From: Sulfurospirillum sp. UCH001
Lineage (GTDB): Bacteria > Campylobacterota > Campylobacteria > Campylobacterales > Sulfurospirillaceae
NCBI RefSeq assembly: GCF_001548035.1
Contig: NZ_AP014723.1
Coordinates: forward strand, 1,054,001 to 1,118,000
Reading direction: 5' to 3'
Length of the DNA: 64,000 bases
In this document: piece by piece, positions 9,595-17,272 of the stretch
Layout: every line of letters begins with the position of its first letter
How positions within the stretch are numbered: the stretch's first letter is position 1
Position numbers and translations under genes: made by a program
Notes under the pieces: model-generated
What the model saw: only the letters and a program-made list of their open reading frames with translations
What the model was told of the DNA's origin: nothing
The model's database searches: none

Positions 9595-10098
9595 GTGAAT
9601 ATATTTTATATAAACTTGGGGAAAAGACTATCGATCAAGTATGCAACGCGAATTGAAGATGCATGTGAAGTTGAAATTGAAGAATTCTATGATATTTCTG
9701 GAAAGGGTGGCGCTAGATTTCAAGCTAATGCTGAAAATATTAATTTTGATATGAAAGTAGAAGAACAAAAAAATAACAGTCGTGTTCTTATCGAAAAAAA
9801 CCAATGTTGGCCTTCTAAATGACTTTGAAAAAAAGGTATTAAAGAAGATATTGAGTGAATTTGCCAAATACTTATAGATCCTAAATAAAAAAGCTTAGAA
9901 TATGGTATTTCAGCGTTTATAGCCAATCGCTATGATGATAGCTTAAAAAATACACTAAATATTATTGAGATGAAGATAAAATCTATTGTTCAAACTCATG
10001 GACTTCATTTTTTTAAATATGAACAATTAATTCAACACTCTAACAAAGAATGGAAAGCCTTGGCTATCATTTATGGTGCACAATCATGTATGTTGTGA
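9595..10098 (+). pseudogene. Decayed unknown gene
   Basis: Coding-like sequence is broken by stops and frame changes. One frame reads about 75 codons from 9595 to the stop at 9822. A second frame then continues with LNDFEKKVLKKILSEFAKYL before a stop, and a third piece reads GISAFIANRYDD through to IYGAQSCML and a stop near 10098. The pieces look like one former gene of about 170 residues, with no family recognised. The plus-strand arm of palindrome site 1 points towards it across a 220-nt gap. A 60-residue basic, hydrophobic frame in that gap (from 9413) is not convincing as a gene. Confidence 0.5.
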
Positions 10099-10187
10099 TT
10101 TAAGTCGTGAATTAACTGTTTATTTTAAATATTATTGTAACATCCTAAAAGAGGCTAATAAATTTATTTTCAATTACAAGGTCAAAA

Positions 10188-10889
10188 ATGGATTATCAAA
10201 GAATTGCTAATTATAAATTAATGATTAATTCGCAGTTGCAAGATGGAATTGGCGTGAGAAATTTTAAAAAATTTTTTGAAATTTTTATAGAAAAATTTGC
10301 ACAAAAAAGTACAAAATATTTTGATATTACAGATGACTTATTATACATATATCGTGAAAAGCAACTAAATACAGTAATTGCACCTATTTTGGATGAGATT
10401 GCAACAGCTTTCTTATGCGAATATCCTACTGAACGTAAATTTAGTAAAAAAGAATCTGATAAAAGCCATGGATGGATAGATTATTGGGTGAAGGATAATA
10501 GTACAATATATTTAATTGAACTTAAACATTCATACAATGGATTACAAAATGATGATGTTTTAAAATCAAGTGCTATTCATAATTGGAAAACAGCGGTAGA
10601 TCAATTGATTCAAGTAAAAAACGATAAGAATTTTACATTGAACAATGAAAATGTTTTAAAAATTGCATTAATAGTTGTTGTGACAATAACTTCTTCGAAG
10701 AAAAAAATTGTTAATAATGAAGAAAAATGTGAAAAGATACAAGCGTTACTTGTCAAAGAACTTAACTTAAAAAATTCATTTATTGTTGCTAACTTAATTC
10801 CTTGTGATACAATGTGCAAACTATATAAATATGCTGATGGTGAATTTAGCTATCCATATATCCACATAGTAGCTCAAATTATTAAGTGA
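10188..10889 (+). CDS. Putative PD-(D/E)XK nuclease-like protein
   Basis: A 233-residue protein of no named family that I can assign. Around residues 98-115 it reads GWIDYWVKD, then YLIELKHSY. The Asp followed after about 13 residues by E-L-K is the catalytic signature of the PD-(D/E)XK fold, and an upstream glutamate-containing helix (FLCEYPTERKF) is compatible. A hydrophobic LKIALIVVVTI strand follows. The fold occurs in many restriction and repair nucleases. The gene is very A+T rich, and no palindrome lies directly upstream. It may have been co-transcribed with the decayed gene before it. The nuclease role is an inference from one motif. Confidence 0.55.
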   Translation: MDYQRIANYKLMINSQLQDGIGVRNFKKFFEIFIEKFAQKSTKYFDITDDLLYIYREKQLNTVIAPILDEIATAFLCEYPTERKFSKKESDKSHGWIDYWVKDNSTIYLIELKHSYNGLQNDDVLKSSAIHNWKTAVDQLIQVKNDKNFTLNNENVLKIALIVVVTITSSKKKIVNNEEKCEKIQALLVKELNLKNSFIVANLIPCDTMCKLYKYADGEFSYPYIHIVAQIIK

Positions 10890-10993
10890 TTTGCATAATA
10901 GAACGTATTGTAAATATCTATAGGTTGACCCTAAAATCTTATATAAAGAGCATAAGCTAAGAGTATTTTGTTTCTACTCCGCAAGCATAAGAT

Positions 10994-11371
10994 TTATTTA
11001 CTATTTTTCAGATGATACGCAATAGGAGAAATTTTCATACATGAAGAAGAGTGTTTTATAATCAAGCCTCGCTTTTCTGCAAACCGAAGATAAAGCATTA
11101 ATCGAAGTTGTTGTGAAAATTTCTTTTTTTCAATCTGAAGGATTTTACAAAGCTTTTGTAGTGTAATAGGTGCACCATAACGAAAACATGCCCTATGTAG
11201 CATTAAGTATGTAAAGCTTTCAAGGATAGAAATATTCCACTCTTGTGCCAATAGATTAATACAAGAATATTTAACTACTGTATTGCGCTCCAAAAAGTAA
11301 TGTTGCGTGGCTTTTTTGATCGTTCTTTTATCGAGTAAGAGTGCTTCACTAAAAATAGTCGAATGTTTCAA
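10994..11371 (-). CDS. Small winged-helix-like protein, candidate regulator
   Basis: A 125-residue basic protein. Residues 60-105 (APITLQKLCKILQI, KKKFSQQLRLMLYLRFAEKRGLI) read like a helix-turn-helix followed by a wing, as in MarR-like or replication-initiator winged helices. No named family was recognised. I chose the TTG start at 11371 because AAGGTG lies about 6 nt upstream. It sits 46 nt downstream of the IS-interrupted gene on the same strand. Before the insertion it would have been transcribed from the minus-strand arm of palindrome site 2, so it belongs to the palindrome regulon and could encode its regulator. That role is a guess. Confidence 0.55.
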   Translation of the reverse strand: MKHSTIFSEALLLDKRTIKKATQHYFLERNTVVKYSCINLLAQEWNISILESFTYLMLHRACFRYGAPITLQKLCKILQIEKKKFSQQLRLMLYLRFAEKRGLIIKHSSSCMKISPIAYHLKNSK

Positions 11372-11417
11372 CTAACACACCTTTTTTATAAACTTTTGAA
11401 CGAAATTTCTCTCTTTA

Positions 11418-11765
11418 TTATTTATAAACGACAACAACAATCATGTCCATTTCGCAAACTTCCGAAATATCACAGGTATTAGAGCTAAAAAACATATCAG
11501 CATCTTCATATGTAGCGTCAATAATTTGCTGCGTTATAGAACTAATTAATGGCAACATTGAAAAATCATTGTTATTATTACTCATAATCTTAAAATGAAC
11601 CAATACTACTTTCTGTTTTTCTTTTAAATTATTCTCAAAACAAAATTCTTCTACTATTTGAACTATCATTGATGGATCGCTGTTTTGATTGATTTTTAAA
11701 TGCGTTATATATAATTCTTTGCCTTCCTCTAATATGGTATTAATATCTTCATGGTCAAAACCAAT
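11418..11765 (-). pseudogene. 3' part of unknown gene split by the IS
   Basis: The frame stays open from the stop at 11418 up to the IS border at 11766, well beyond the ATG near 11669. It reads IGFDHEDINTILEEGKELY into the shorter visible frame, which ends MDMIVVVVYK. Removing the IS and one copy of its 3-bp duplication joins it perfectly in frame to the 5' part at 13055-13180. No family is recognised. Translation of this fragment alone is unlikely without a new start. Confidence 0.7.
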
Positions 11766-11805
11766 TGATCTGTCAACACTTTATGATACACAGAAATAAA
11801 TATGT

Positions 11806-12675
11806 CTAGGCACTCATATCGTTTTGTAACAGTTTATTTTCAAAATCCACTGGTGACAAATAACCATTACTAGAGTGCAACCTCTGTCTATTATAAAACA
11901 CTTCGATATATTCAAATATAGCTTGATTTGCTTGGCTCCTTGTTTCAAATTTCATATGGTGCGTAAGTTCTGTTTTTAAAGAATGAAAGAAACTCTCGGC
12001 AACAGCATTATCATAACAATTTCCCTTAGCACTCATACTTTGGACGATGCCATATTCTTTAAGCATGGCTTTATGGGCATCGGAAGCATATTGACTGCCA
12101 CGATCGGTATGCCAGATGACACCCTGCGGAGGATTGCGTTTTTTAAGCGCCATAAAAAGCGCATCGTTGACAAGTGTTGCACTCATATGTGCATCCATAG
12201 ACCAACCAATAACTCTTCTTGAATATAAATCAATGACGACAGCTAAATAGAGCCATCCTTCTTGTGTCGGGATATAGGTTATATCACCTACATACATTTG
12301 ATTAGGAACTGAGGCATAAAAATCTTGTTGAATTCGATTAGGGGCAATAGCATAGGTATGATTGGAGTTGGTGGTAAGAACTCTAAAACGACGTTTATTG
12401 CGACAACTTAGCCCAAGTTTTTTCATAATCCTTGCAATACGTCTACGAGAGACGATCAATCCATAGAGTTGTTCAAGTCTCTTTTTCATTCGGCGTGTGC
12501 CGTACGTTTGATAAGTGCTAAGAAAAATATCTTGAATCATGGTGTTTAATACCATATCTTCTTGCCTCTCTATTCGAAGCCATCGATAATAACAGTTACG
12601 AGAAACCTCTAATAAATGGCACATGTGCGCAATATTGAATTCATTACGATGCTCTTTAATCCAGGCGTACTTCAA
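11806..12675 (-). CDS. IS3-family transposase OrfB (DDE integrase)
   Basis: A 289-residue catalytic subunit. It has an N-terminal HTH_21-like region (YGTRRMKKRLEQLYG) and an rve integrase core. The catalytic triad is visible: D in VGDITYIP, D in HTDRGSQYAS, and E in NAVAESFFHSLK. The visible frame starts with a TTG that overlaps the orfA stop. The physiological product is probably the OrfAB fusion made by -1 frameshifting on the A-AAA-AAG heptamer at 12711-12705 (minus strand), after which the frame continues directly into OrfB. Confidence 0.93.
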   Translation of the reverse strand: MKYAWIKEHRNEFNIAHMCHLLEVSRNCYYRWLRIERQEDMVLNTMIQDIFLSTYQTYGTRRMKKRLEQLYGLIVSRRRIARIMKKLGLSCRNKRRFRVLTTNSNHTYAIAPNRIQQDFYASVPNQMYVGDITYIPTQEGWLYLAVVIDLYSRRVIGWSMDAHMSATLVNDALFMALKKRNPPQGVIWHTDRGSQYASDAHKAMLKEYGIVQSMSAKGNCYDNAVAESFFHSLKTELTHHMKFETRSQANQAIFEYIEVFYNRQRLHSSNGYLSPVDFENKLLQNDMSA

Positions 12676-12986
12676 TGAGCTTCTTTCGCGAAGAACGCCG
12701 CTGCCTTTTTTAAAATATCTCTCTCTATCTTCAACTTTGAGTTCTCTTTACGCAGTCGTCGATTCTCCTCTTCAAGACTTTCTTTGGGTGAACTATTGGT
12801 AGTTCGGTTCGGTAATTCAGAAATTAAGTGATGCTTTTTCCTATAGTCTCGTAGCCACGCATACAGTGTTTTATCACTCATCCCTAAATCTTGTGCTATT
12901 TGATAGGCTGATTTTTCACTATTGAGGGCTAATTGTATTGTTGAGTTTTTAAACTCTTGAGTATATTTCTGAGCTTTGTTGACCAT
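12672..12986 (-). CDS. IS3-family transposase OrfA
   Basis: A 104-residue protein. The N-terminal helix-turn-helix (SAYQIAQDLGMSDKTLYAWLRDY) is of the transposase_8 type, followed by a leucine-zipper-like coiled coil (LEEENRRLRKENSKLKIERDILKKA). The slippery heptamer A-AAA-AAG lies in frame near the end of the coil. A -1 shift there yields the OrfAB transposase, and without the shift OrfA ends after KEAH. Confidence 0.93.
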   Translation of the reverse strand: MVNKAQKYTQEFKNSTIQLALNSEKSAYQIAQDLGMSDKTLYAWLRDYRKKHHLISELPNRTTNSSPKESLEEENRRLRKENSKLKIERDILKKAAAFFAKEAH

Positions 12987-13054
12987 ATTATCAATCCTTC
13001 CTTATTATGTAGAAATCTTATCATTTCTGTGTCCTAATAAGTGTAGCCAGATCA

Positions 13055-13180
13055 AATAGCCAATAGCCAATTACCGAAAATAGAATGTTTATAAATTATT
13101 TTTTTATGTTTTGCATTTTGAATTAATATTTTTTTCTTTCGCACATCTATTTTGTTAACGCTCGTCTTGTTGTCTTCCAT
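13055..13180 (-). pseudogene. 5' part of unknown gene split by the IS
   Basis: The ATG at 13180 is preceded by AAAAGAG and opens a frame beginning MEDNKTSVNKIDVRKKK and ending FGNWLLAI at the IS border. Joined to 11418-11765 it gives an intact frame of about 158 codons. The TAGAAT -10 of palindrome site 2 (minus arm) lies 27 nt upstream of the ATG, so this is the true first gene of that leftward operon. No family is recognised. Confidence 0.7.
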
Positions 13181-13206
13181 GGATACTCTTTTATTAAATT
13201 TGACAA

Positions 13207-13256
13207 ATTCTATCAATACAAATAGACAAATATATGTCCAGATTACTTTGTAACAT
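13207..13256. promoter_or_regulatory. Island palindrome with divergent promoters (site 2)
   Basis: The palindrome AGACAAATATATGTCC is at 13224-13239. On the plus strand TAACAT (13251-13256) is 12 nt past TGTC and serves the WG-repeat gene. On the minus strand TAGAAT (13212-13207) is also exactly 12 nt past TGTC and serves the gene now split by the IS. Both flanking genes begin within about 30 nt of their -10. Confidence 0.88.
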
Positions 13257-13281
13257 GCGACTTATAGTTCAAGGAGTTTGC

Positions 13282-13815
13282 ATGTCAAATAAGCAGTACA
13301 GCACAATAGCCCCATTTTATGATGATATAGCCATTGTTAGTGTTAATATTGCAGATCCGAAAAGTCCTGATAAACCACGTACTTTTTACGGAGCAATCAA
13401 CAAAGAAGGTATTGAAGTCGTTCCACCTATCTATAATATTTTATGGTTATTTAATGAAAAAAAAGCGGGTGTTTGTAAAAATGATAAGTGGGGATTCATC
13501 GATGCTGATGGTAAGATAATTGCCGAATGCAAATACAATGAGATATGGCATTTTTCAAATGGCATGGCCCGTGTAAAAGTCAAAAGTAAATGGGGCTATA
13601 TAAACGCTGAAGGAGAAGAAGTTATTTCTTCAAAATACGACACCGCTTTTGATTTTAAAAATGGCACTGCCATTGTAAAGCAAAATAATTACTATGGGTT
13701 AATTGATAAACAAGGCAATGTACTTCTGCCATTTGAATATGAAATGATTGAGCCAAGCATTAATGGAGTGAGAAAAGTAAAAAAAGATGGCAAATATTTA
13801 TTGCTTCATTGTTGA
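13282..13815 (+). CDS. WG-repeat protein
   Basis: About 177 residues made largely of WG repeats: YGAINKEG, WGFIDADG, WGYINAEGEE and YGLIDKQGN, each followed by a hydrophobic strand and a K-Y-D/E motif. WG repeats build beta-rich scaffolds found in secreted, periplasmic or cytoplasmic proteins; no signal peptide is seen here. The start at 13282 has AAGGAG 5 nt upstream. A longer in-frame start at 13234 would run through the palindrome and is rejected. It is the first gene to the right of palindrome site 2. Function is unknown. Confidence 0.85.
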   Translation: MSNKQYSTIAPFYDDIAIVSVNIADPKSPDKPRTFYGAINKEGIEVVPPIYNILWLFNEKKAGVCKNDKWGFIDADGKIIAECKYNEIWHFSNGMARVKVKSKWGYINAEGEEVISSKYDTAFDFKNGTAIVKQNNYYGLIDKQGNVLLPFEYEMIEPSINGVRKVKKDGKYLLLHC

Positions 13816-13936
13816 CAATCCCCCATCTAAGAGTAGGGATACGTTAAAATAGCCATTTATCCGTCCATAGTTAACACCATAATAGTATTTTTTATATACA
13901 AAAGTAGGTCATTTTTATAATAATCCAGTCTATTCA

Positions 13937-14037
13937 TGTCAGACGAAGTACAAATTTAGCCATAGAAAATTCTTTTAAATGCCTAAAATAGAGCTTATCT
14001 TTAAAAATACCTGACCATTTTAGCACTTCGTCTGACA
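13937..14037. repeat. 101-bp inverted-repeat element (IS-derived, MITE-like)
   Basis: TGTCAGACGAAGT at 13937-13949 is the exact inverted partner of ACTTCGTCTGACA at 14025-14037. The interior is non-coding. The right end closely matches ACTTTGTCTGACA at 24341-24353, next to an istB remnant, so this is probably an internally deleted IS21-family element. It abuts an ftsE fragment. Confidence 0.65.
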
Positions 14038-14040
14038 CAT

Positions 14041-14250
14041 AATCCATTATTCATTATTGCAGATGAACCAACAGGAAATTTAGATACATATTCAACAGAG
14101 GTTATTTGGAATCTTTTGCAAGGTATCAATAAAAATTTAGGTACTACAATTCTTCTTGCGACACATCAAGTTCCAAATTTATCGCAGCTTAGTTTTAAAC
14201 ATTACAATCTCCATGAGGGACAATGCAAGAATGCTTCTTACAGGACATGA
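14041..14250 (+). pseudogene. ftsE: 3' fragment of an ftsE-like ABC ATPase gene
   Basis: The frame reads LFIIADEPTGNLD (Walker B and D-loop), then VIWNLLQGINK, then TTILLATHQVP (H-loop), and ends after about 68 codons. These are the C-terminal motifs of FtsE/LolD-type ABC ATPases. Walker A and the signature motif are missing. The fragment starts right at the end of the 101-bp inverted-repeat element, so it was truncated or carried there by transposition. Its last codons overlap palindrome site 3. Confidence 0.75.
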
Positions 14251-14275
14251 ATATGTCCATATAAAGTTTTAGAAT
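14243..14275 (+). promoter_or_regulatory. Island palindrome and promoter (site 3)
   Basis: The palindrome GGACATGAATATGTCC is at 14243-14258, with TAGAAT at 14270-14275, 12 nt past TGTC. In the opposite direction the same position reads TTCTTG, which is not a -10, and no gene leaves leftward there. It drives the gene at 14311 and probably the operon to 18136. Confidence 0.85.
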
Positions 14276-14310
14276 TTCATTGTTCAAACATTACTCTTTA
14301 AAGGTTTATC

Positions 14311-14679
14311 ATGACACATTTAACTCTCTTATCTTCTTTACCTGCTTCTGCATCTTTATTTTTTATTGGAGCAATAGAACAAAAACAAACTTTATTTGTA
14401 AAACATTTTTTAGATACTTATTTACCAAATATTCAATACGAACATATAGAAAATTTTAATACGTGGAATCATCATCTCACTAATGTAAGAGATGGTTTTT
14501 TTATCCCTGCACCCGAAGCTTCTTTAGCGTATCAATTGATTGTTCAACATATTGGAGACATTGGATCAATGGGTTTTGAAGGAGATTTTGTAGTGGGATA
14601 TAACACTAAGGAGTACTTTATCAGTCTTCTTGATGCCATGCAGTCTTATGCTGCACAAAATGAGATACCACAGGCCTAA
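14311..14679 (+). CDS. Hypothetical protein, first gene behind palindrome site 3
   Basis: A 122-residue protein that I do not recognise. It is acidic and soluble, with a hydrophobic start (LTLLSSLPASASLFFIGAIE) that is not a clear signal peptide and a glycine-rich middle (HIGDIGSMGFEGDFVVGYN). The ATG has AAAGG 6 nt upstream. It is followed after 26 nt by a member of a duplicated island family. Confidence 0.65.
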   Translation: MTHLTLLSSLPASASLFFIGAIEQKQTLFVKHFLDTYLPNIQYEHIENFNTWNHHLTNVRDGFFIPAPEASLAYQLIVQHIGDIGSMGFEGDFVVGYNTKEYFISLLDAMQSYAAQNEIPQA

Positions 14680-14705
14680 ATAAATCTATAAAATAAAAAG
14701 GACAC

Positions 14706-15332
14706 ATGATGTTAAAAGATGTCATTAAATTAACTACAAGAATTTATAATGAAATACTCAATGAGTCTCATGTCCCATTATCCGCTATCTCTTTGTACGA
14801 TTCTTATCGTAAGCTAGGAGAAGTGATAGAAAATACACATTTAGTTGCCAACCATTATTTAGCATTACGTTTTGATGAAGGTTTTTTGCAAAACTCCTCG
14901 TTTGGAGAGCCTATTGATAAATGGCACTATTTTTTCAATCAAGACTTAGAACGTCTTAATAGTGCTGTTAAAAGTCATTTAATTCAATTGCAAGGGTTAG
15001 GCATTCAAGACCCGCAAAATCCAGATGATAGAATTTTCATTCTTGATACGCTTTTTTATGTTAAAAGTTATTATGGTTTTGTTCGAAATCATTACAATGT
15101 AGGGTATTTAAACCGCAAAGGAACACACATTAGTTGCTATGTTTTAATTACCAAGTATGATCATCAAACAGTGTATGTTTCAGAAGGTAAAAACATTGAT
15201 GTATCTACTTATGAAAAGCGTTGTGAACTCAAGGCATCATTGTTAGTCAAACTTGAGAAATTGCGCAGTTTACATCAAAGATTAGGTTTATATCTTAAAG
15301 AACATTACACGATCAATGATCTTATTCGGTAA
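14706..15332 (+). CDS. Island paralogous family A, member 1
   Basis: A 208-residue, mostly helical protein that I do not recognise from any named family. It is clearly homologous to the protein at 28554-29234. Shared blocks are a D-x-[IL]-KLT start, YDSYRKL/YDLYRAL near residue 27, HYLALRFDEGFL near 48, KW-x(6)-DLERLNSAVKSHLIQLQ near 75, and the near-identical STYEKRCELK near 170 followed by a terminal INDLI. The start is ATG 14706 or 14709; AAAAGG is spaced better for 14709. It follows the 14311 gene by 26 nt. Confidence 0.72.
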   Translation: MMLKDVIKLTTRIYNEILNESHVPLSAISLYDSYRKLGEVIENTHLVANHYLALRFDEGFLQNSSFGEPIDKWHYFFNQDLERLNSAVKSHLIQLQGLGIQDPQNPDDRIFILDTLFYVKSYYGFVRNHYNVGYLNRKGTHISCYVLITKYDHQTVYVSEGKNIDVSTYEKRCELKASLLVKLEKLRSLHQRLGLYLKEHYTINDLIR

Positions 15333-15446
15333 AGAGGTGTTCATCATGATCCTTTTATTCGTGATACCAGTTTTATAAAAATAGAGATTATGAAAAGATT
15401 ATTGTTTAAAGCTTAATACATTGAGTATTTTTAAAGGACAACTCTT

Positions 15447-15935
15447 ATGATAATTAAACCACTGAGTTTTGATAGGCTAGAAGAATCAAATACTCTTAGA
15501 AATAGGGTATTTAAGTATCTTTCATTAGAGGAAAAACAAACACTAAATGCCAGTCTAGATGCTCAAAACTATTCTTCTATTTTGGCTAAATTAGCGTTAA
15601 TGTCATTAGAATATTGGGTTGCAATCTATGAAAATAAGGTTGTCGGACTTATTGGTTTATATGAAGAGACATCAGACCATGAAGATTCCATTTGGCTTGG
15701 ATGGTATTGTGTAGATGAAAAATATCGAGGTCTAACCATTGGTAAAAAACTGATTAGTTTTGCGATTGAAGAAGCCAAGAAAAAAAATAAATATTTTTTG
15801 AAACTCTATACAACCCTTCATGACGAATATGCGGTAGCAAGGGACTTATATGAAAAATTAGGTTTTTTCGTCACATTCCATAAAGGAAAAACACTTCATT
15901 ATCATTTAAACTTAGGAAATAAAGATGCTCGCTAA
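15447..15935 (+). CDS. GNAT-family N-acetyltransferase
   Basis: A 162-residue GNAT protein. Strand WVAIYENKVVGLIGLYEE is followed by motif A WYCVDEKYRGLTIGKKLI near residues 85-107, the acetyl-CoA pyrophosphate loop, and then the C-terminal ARDLYEKLGFFVTFHKG. It transfers an acyl group from CoA to an unknown amine. It lies 114 nt downstream of the previous gene, and that gap has no palindrome. AAAGGA lies upstream of the ATG. Its end overlaps the start of the ADP-ribosylglycohydrolase fusion by 11 nt, which couples the two. Confidence 0.85.
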   Translation: MIIKPLSFDRLEESNTLRNRVFKYLSLEEKQTLNASLDAQNYSSILAKLALMSLEYWVAIYENKVVGLIGLYEETSDHEDSIWLGWYCVDEKYRGLTIGKKLISFAIEEAKKKNKYFLKLYTTLHDEYAVARDLYEKLGFFVTFHKGKTLHYHLNLGNKDAR

Positions 15936-17226
15936 TACGTTTCGCACACTTTTAGGGCTTAGCATCGGTGACGCCTATGGCATACATTTTGAGTTTATGA
16001 GCCAAGAAGATATTGCAGATAATTATCTTGAGAAACCTCAAACAAGCCTTGGCGGTGGGCCATTTCAATTTTTACCCGGTGATTTTAGCGATGATACGGA
16101 AATGGCTCTTTTAACCCTTTACTCTTTAATGCAAAACGGGTGTGTGGATACCCAGCATATCAAAGCACTTTATACGTTATGGTCGTATCATGCTAAAGAT
16201 ATAGGTGTTCAGACACAAAGAGCATTGCAGCAAGGGATTATCGATCCTAAAGGCGAGGGTAATGGTGCCTTGATGAGGATTTTACCAAGCATTGTCTATA
16301 TGCATGATGTATTACATTGGGATAACGAAAAGATTAAAACCTCTGTTCATGCAATTAGTAGTATCACGCATGATTCTCTCAATATTCATCGCATTAATAA
16401 TTTCTTTGTTGACCTTATATTGAGAAAAAATATTCTACAGCATGCTCATGCTTCCCTTATAGTAGATTTGTTACGAGCCACTGGTAATAGCGGTTGGGTT
16501 ATCAATACTGCACGCATTGTTTGGTTTAGATTGATGGAAAGGCATCTTAGCTTATTGGATGGGATGTGGAAGATAATATCTTATGGCGGTGATACCGATA
16601 CCGCATGTGCCATTTACGGTGCTATCAAAGCGTATAAAGACCCTGAATCACTTCAATCTCTTCAACTGGATGTTCTTTTAAATCGCAAAAGTCAAAAGGT
16701 CTTGGAAACATTTTTACAAACACGTCTACATTACTACCAGCCAGACAATCAATTGTTTCCTACATTATTTGCAGGGCAATATCCTGGTTCAAAAAATGCG
16801 GCTTTGCATGCTATAAAACTCTATGACCTAGAAATGTTGAATATTGACTGTATAGTTTCCTTGATGGAAGTTTCAGAGAGTAAACGGTTTACTCCTTATC
16901 AGCAAACACTCATGCAACAAAATCCTACAATAGAATTTTTTAGCTATCCAATAGTTGATATGGGTATTCCAACACCAGAACAATTGAATATGATAATTCA
17001 ACATATTCAAACATTGCTTATATCCAAAAAACGTGTTTATATTCATTGTTGGGGTGGGCATGGTAGAACAGGCGTGATTGTGGGAGCGTTATTAATCTAT
17101 AATGGGTATACTCCTCAAAATGCATTAGTAAAAATCAAAGAAGAACGAATGAACACTCTCTTTGGGGAAGAACCTTCTCCGCAGACGGAAGAGCAAGTAA
17201 ATTTTATCTATAAGATGTTACAATGA
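15925..17226 (+). CDS. ADP-ribosylglycohydrolase fused to tyrosine/dual-specificity phosphatase
   Basis: A 433-residue two-domain enzyme. Residues 1-250 form a DraG/ARH-type ADP-ribosylglycohydrolase: LSIGDAYG, the DDTEM metal-binding motif near 57, and GGDTDT near 222 supplying the second metal site. Residues 270-433 form a cysteine phosphatase domain with the P-loop HCWGGHGRTG (CX5R) near 375 and a Gln-rich end (SPQTEEQVNFI). Such enzymes could remove ADP-ribose and phosphate from a modified substrate. The phosphatase part might act on phospho-proteins or phospho-sugars. Both active sites look intact. The gene overlaps the upstream acetyltransferase gene, suggesting a modification-handling unit. 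The substrate is unknown. Confidence 0.88.
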   Translation: MLANTFRTLLGLSIGDAYGIHFEFMSQEDIADNYLEKPQTSLGGGPFQFLPGDFSDDTEMALLTLYSLMQNGCVDTQHIKALYTLWSYHAKDIGVQTQRALQQGIIDPKGEGNGALMRILPSIVYMHDVLHWDNEKIKTSVHAISSITHDSLNIHRINNFFVDLILRKNILQHAHASLIVDLLRATGNSGWVINTARIVWFRLMERHLSLLDGMWKIISYGGDTDTACAIYGAIKAYKDPESLQSLQLDVLLNRKSQKVLETFLQTRLHYYQPDNQLFPTLFAGQYPGSKNAALHAIKLYDLEMLNIDCIVSLMEVSESKRFTPYQQTLMQQNPTIEFFSYPIVDMGIPTPEQLNMIIQHIQTLLISKKRVYIHCWGGHGRTGVIVGALLIYNGYTPQNALVKIKEERMNTLFGEEPSPQTEEQVNFIYKMLQ

Positions 17227-17272
17227 AATATTAAGAAATGACAGATGACAAACACAAAAAAGGTTGCTAAAT

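Larger units (their letters stand above)
11766..13054 (-). mobile_element. IS3-family insertion sequence, copy 1
   Basis: A 1289-bp element. The ends start TGATCTGTCAACACTT on the left and, as reverse complement, TGATCTGGCTACACTTATTAGG on the right, giving imperfect terminal inverted repeats. It carries overlapping orfA and orfB with a canonical A-AAA-AAG slippery heptamer. It is flanked by a 3-bp AAT duplication. An apparently identical copy of the same length lies at 26124-27412. It interrupts a gene read on the same (minus) strand. Confidence 0.93.
11763..13057. repeat. 3-bp target duplication (AAT) around IS copy 1
   Basis: AAT at 11763-11765 and AAT at 13055-13057 flank the IS directly. 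This shows simple insertion of a single copy at this position. Confidence 0.75.

Noticed and set aside
9401-9595. 64-codon frame between palindrome site 1 and the decayed gene
   Set aside because: No ribosome site, odd composition (Phe/Ile/Lys/His-rich) and no resemblance to any protein; probably chance in A+T-rich DNA.
11983-12222. Plus-strand frame inside the IS, repeated at 26341-26580
   Set aside because: It is the antisense shadow of the OrfB integrase core.
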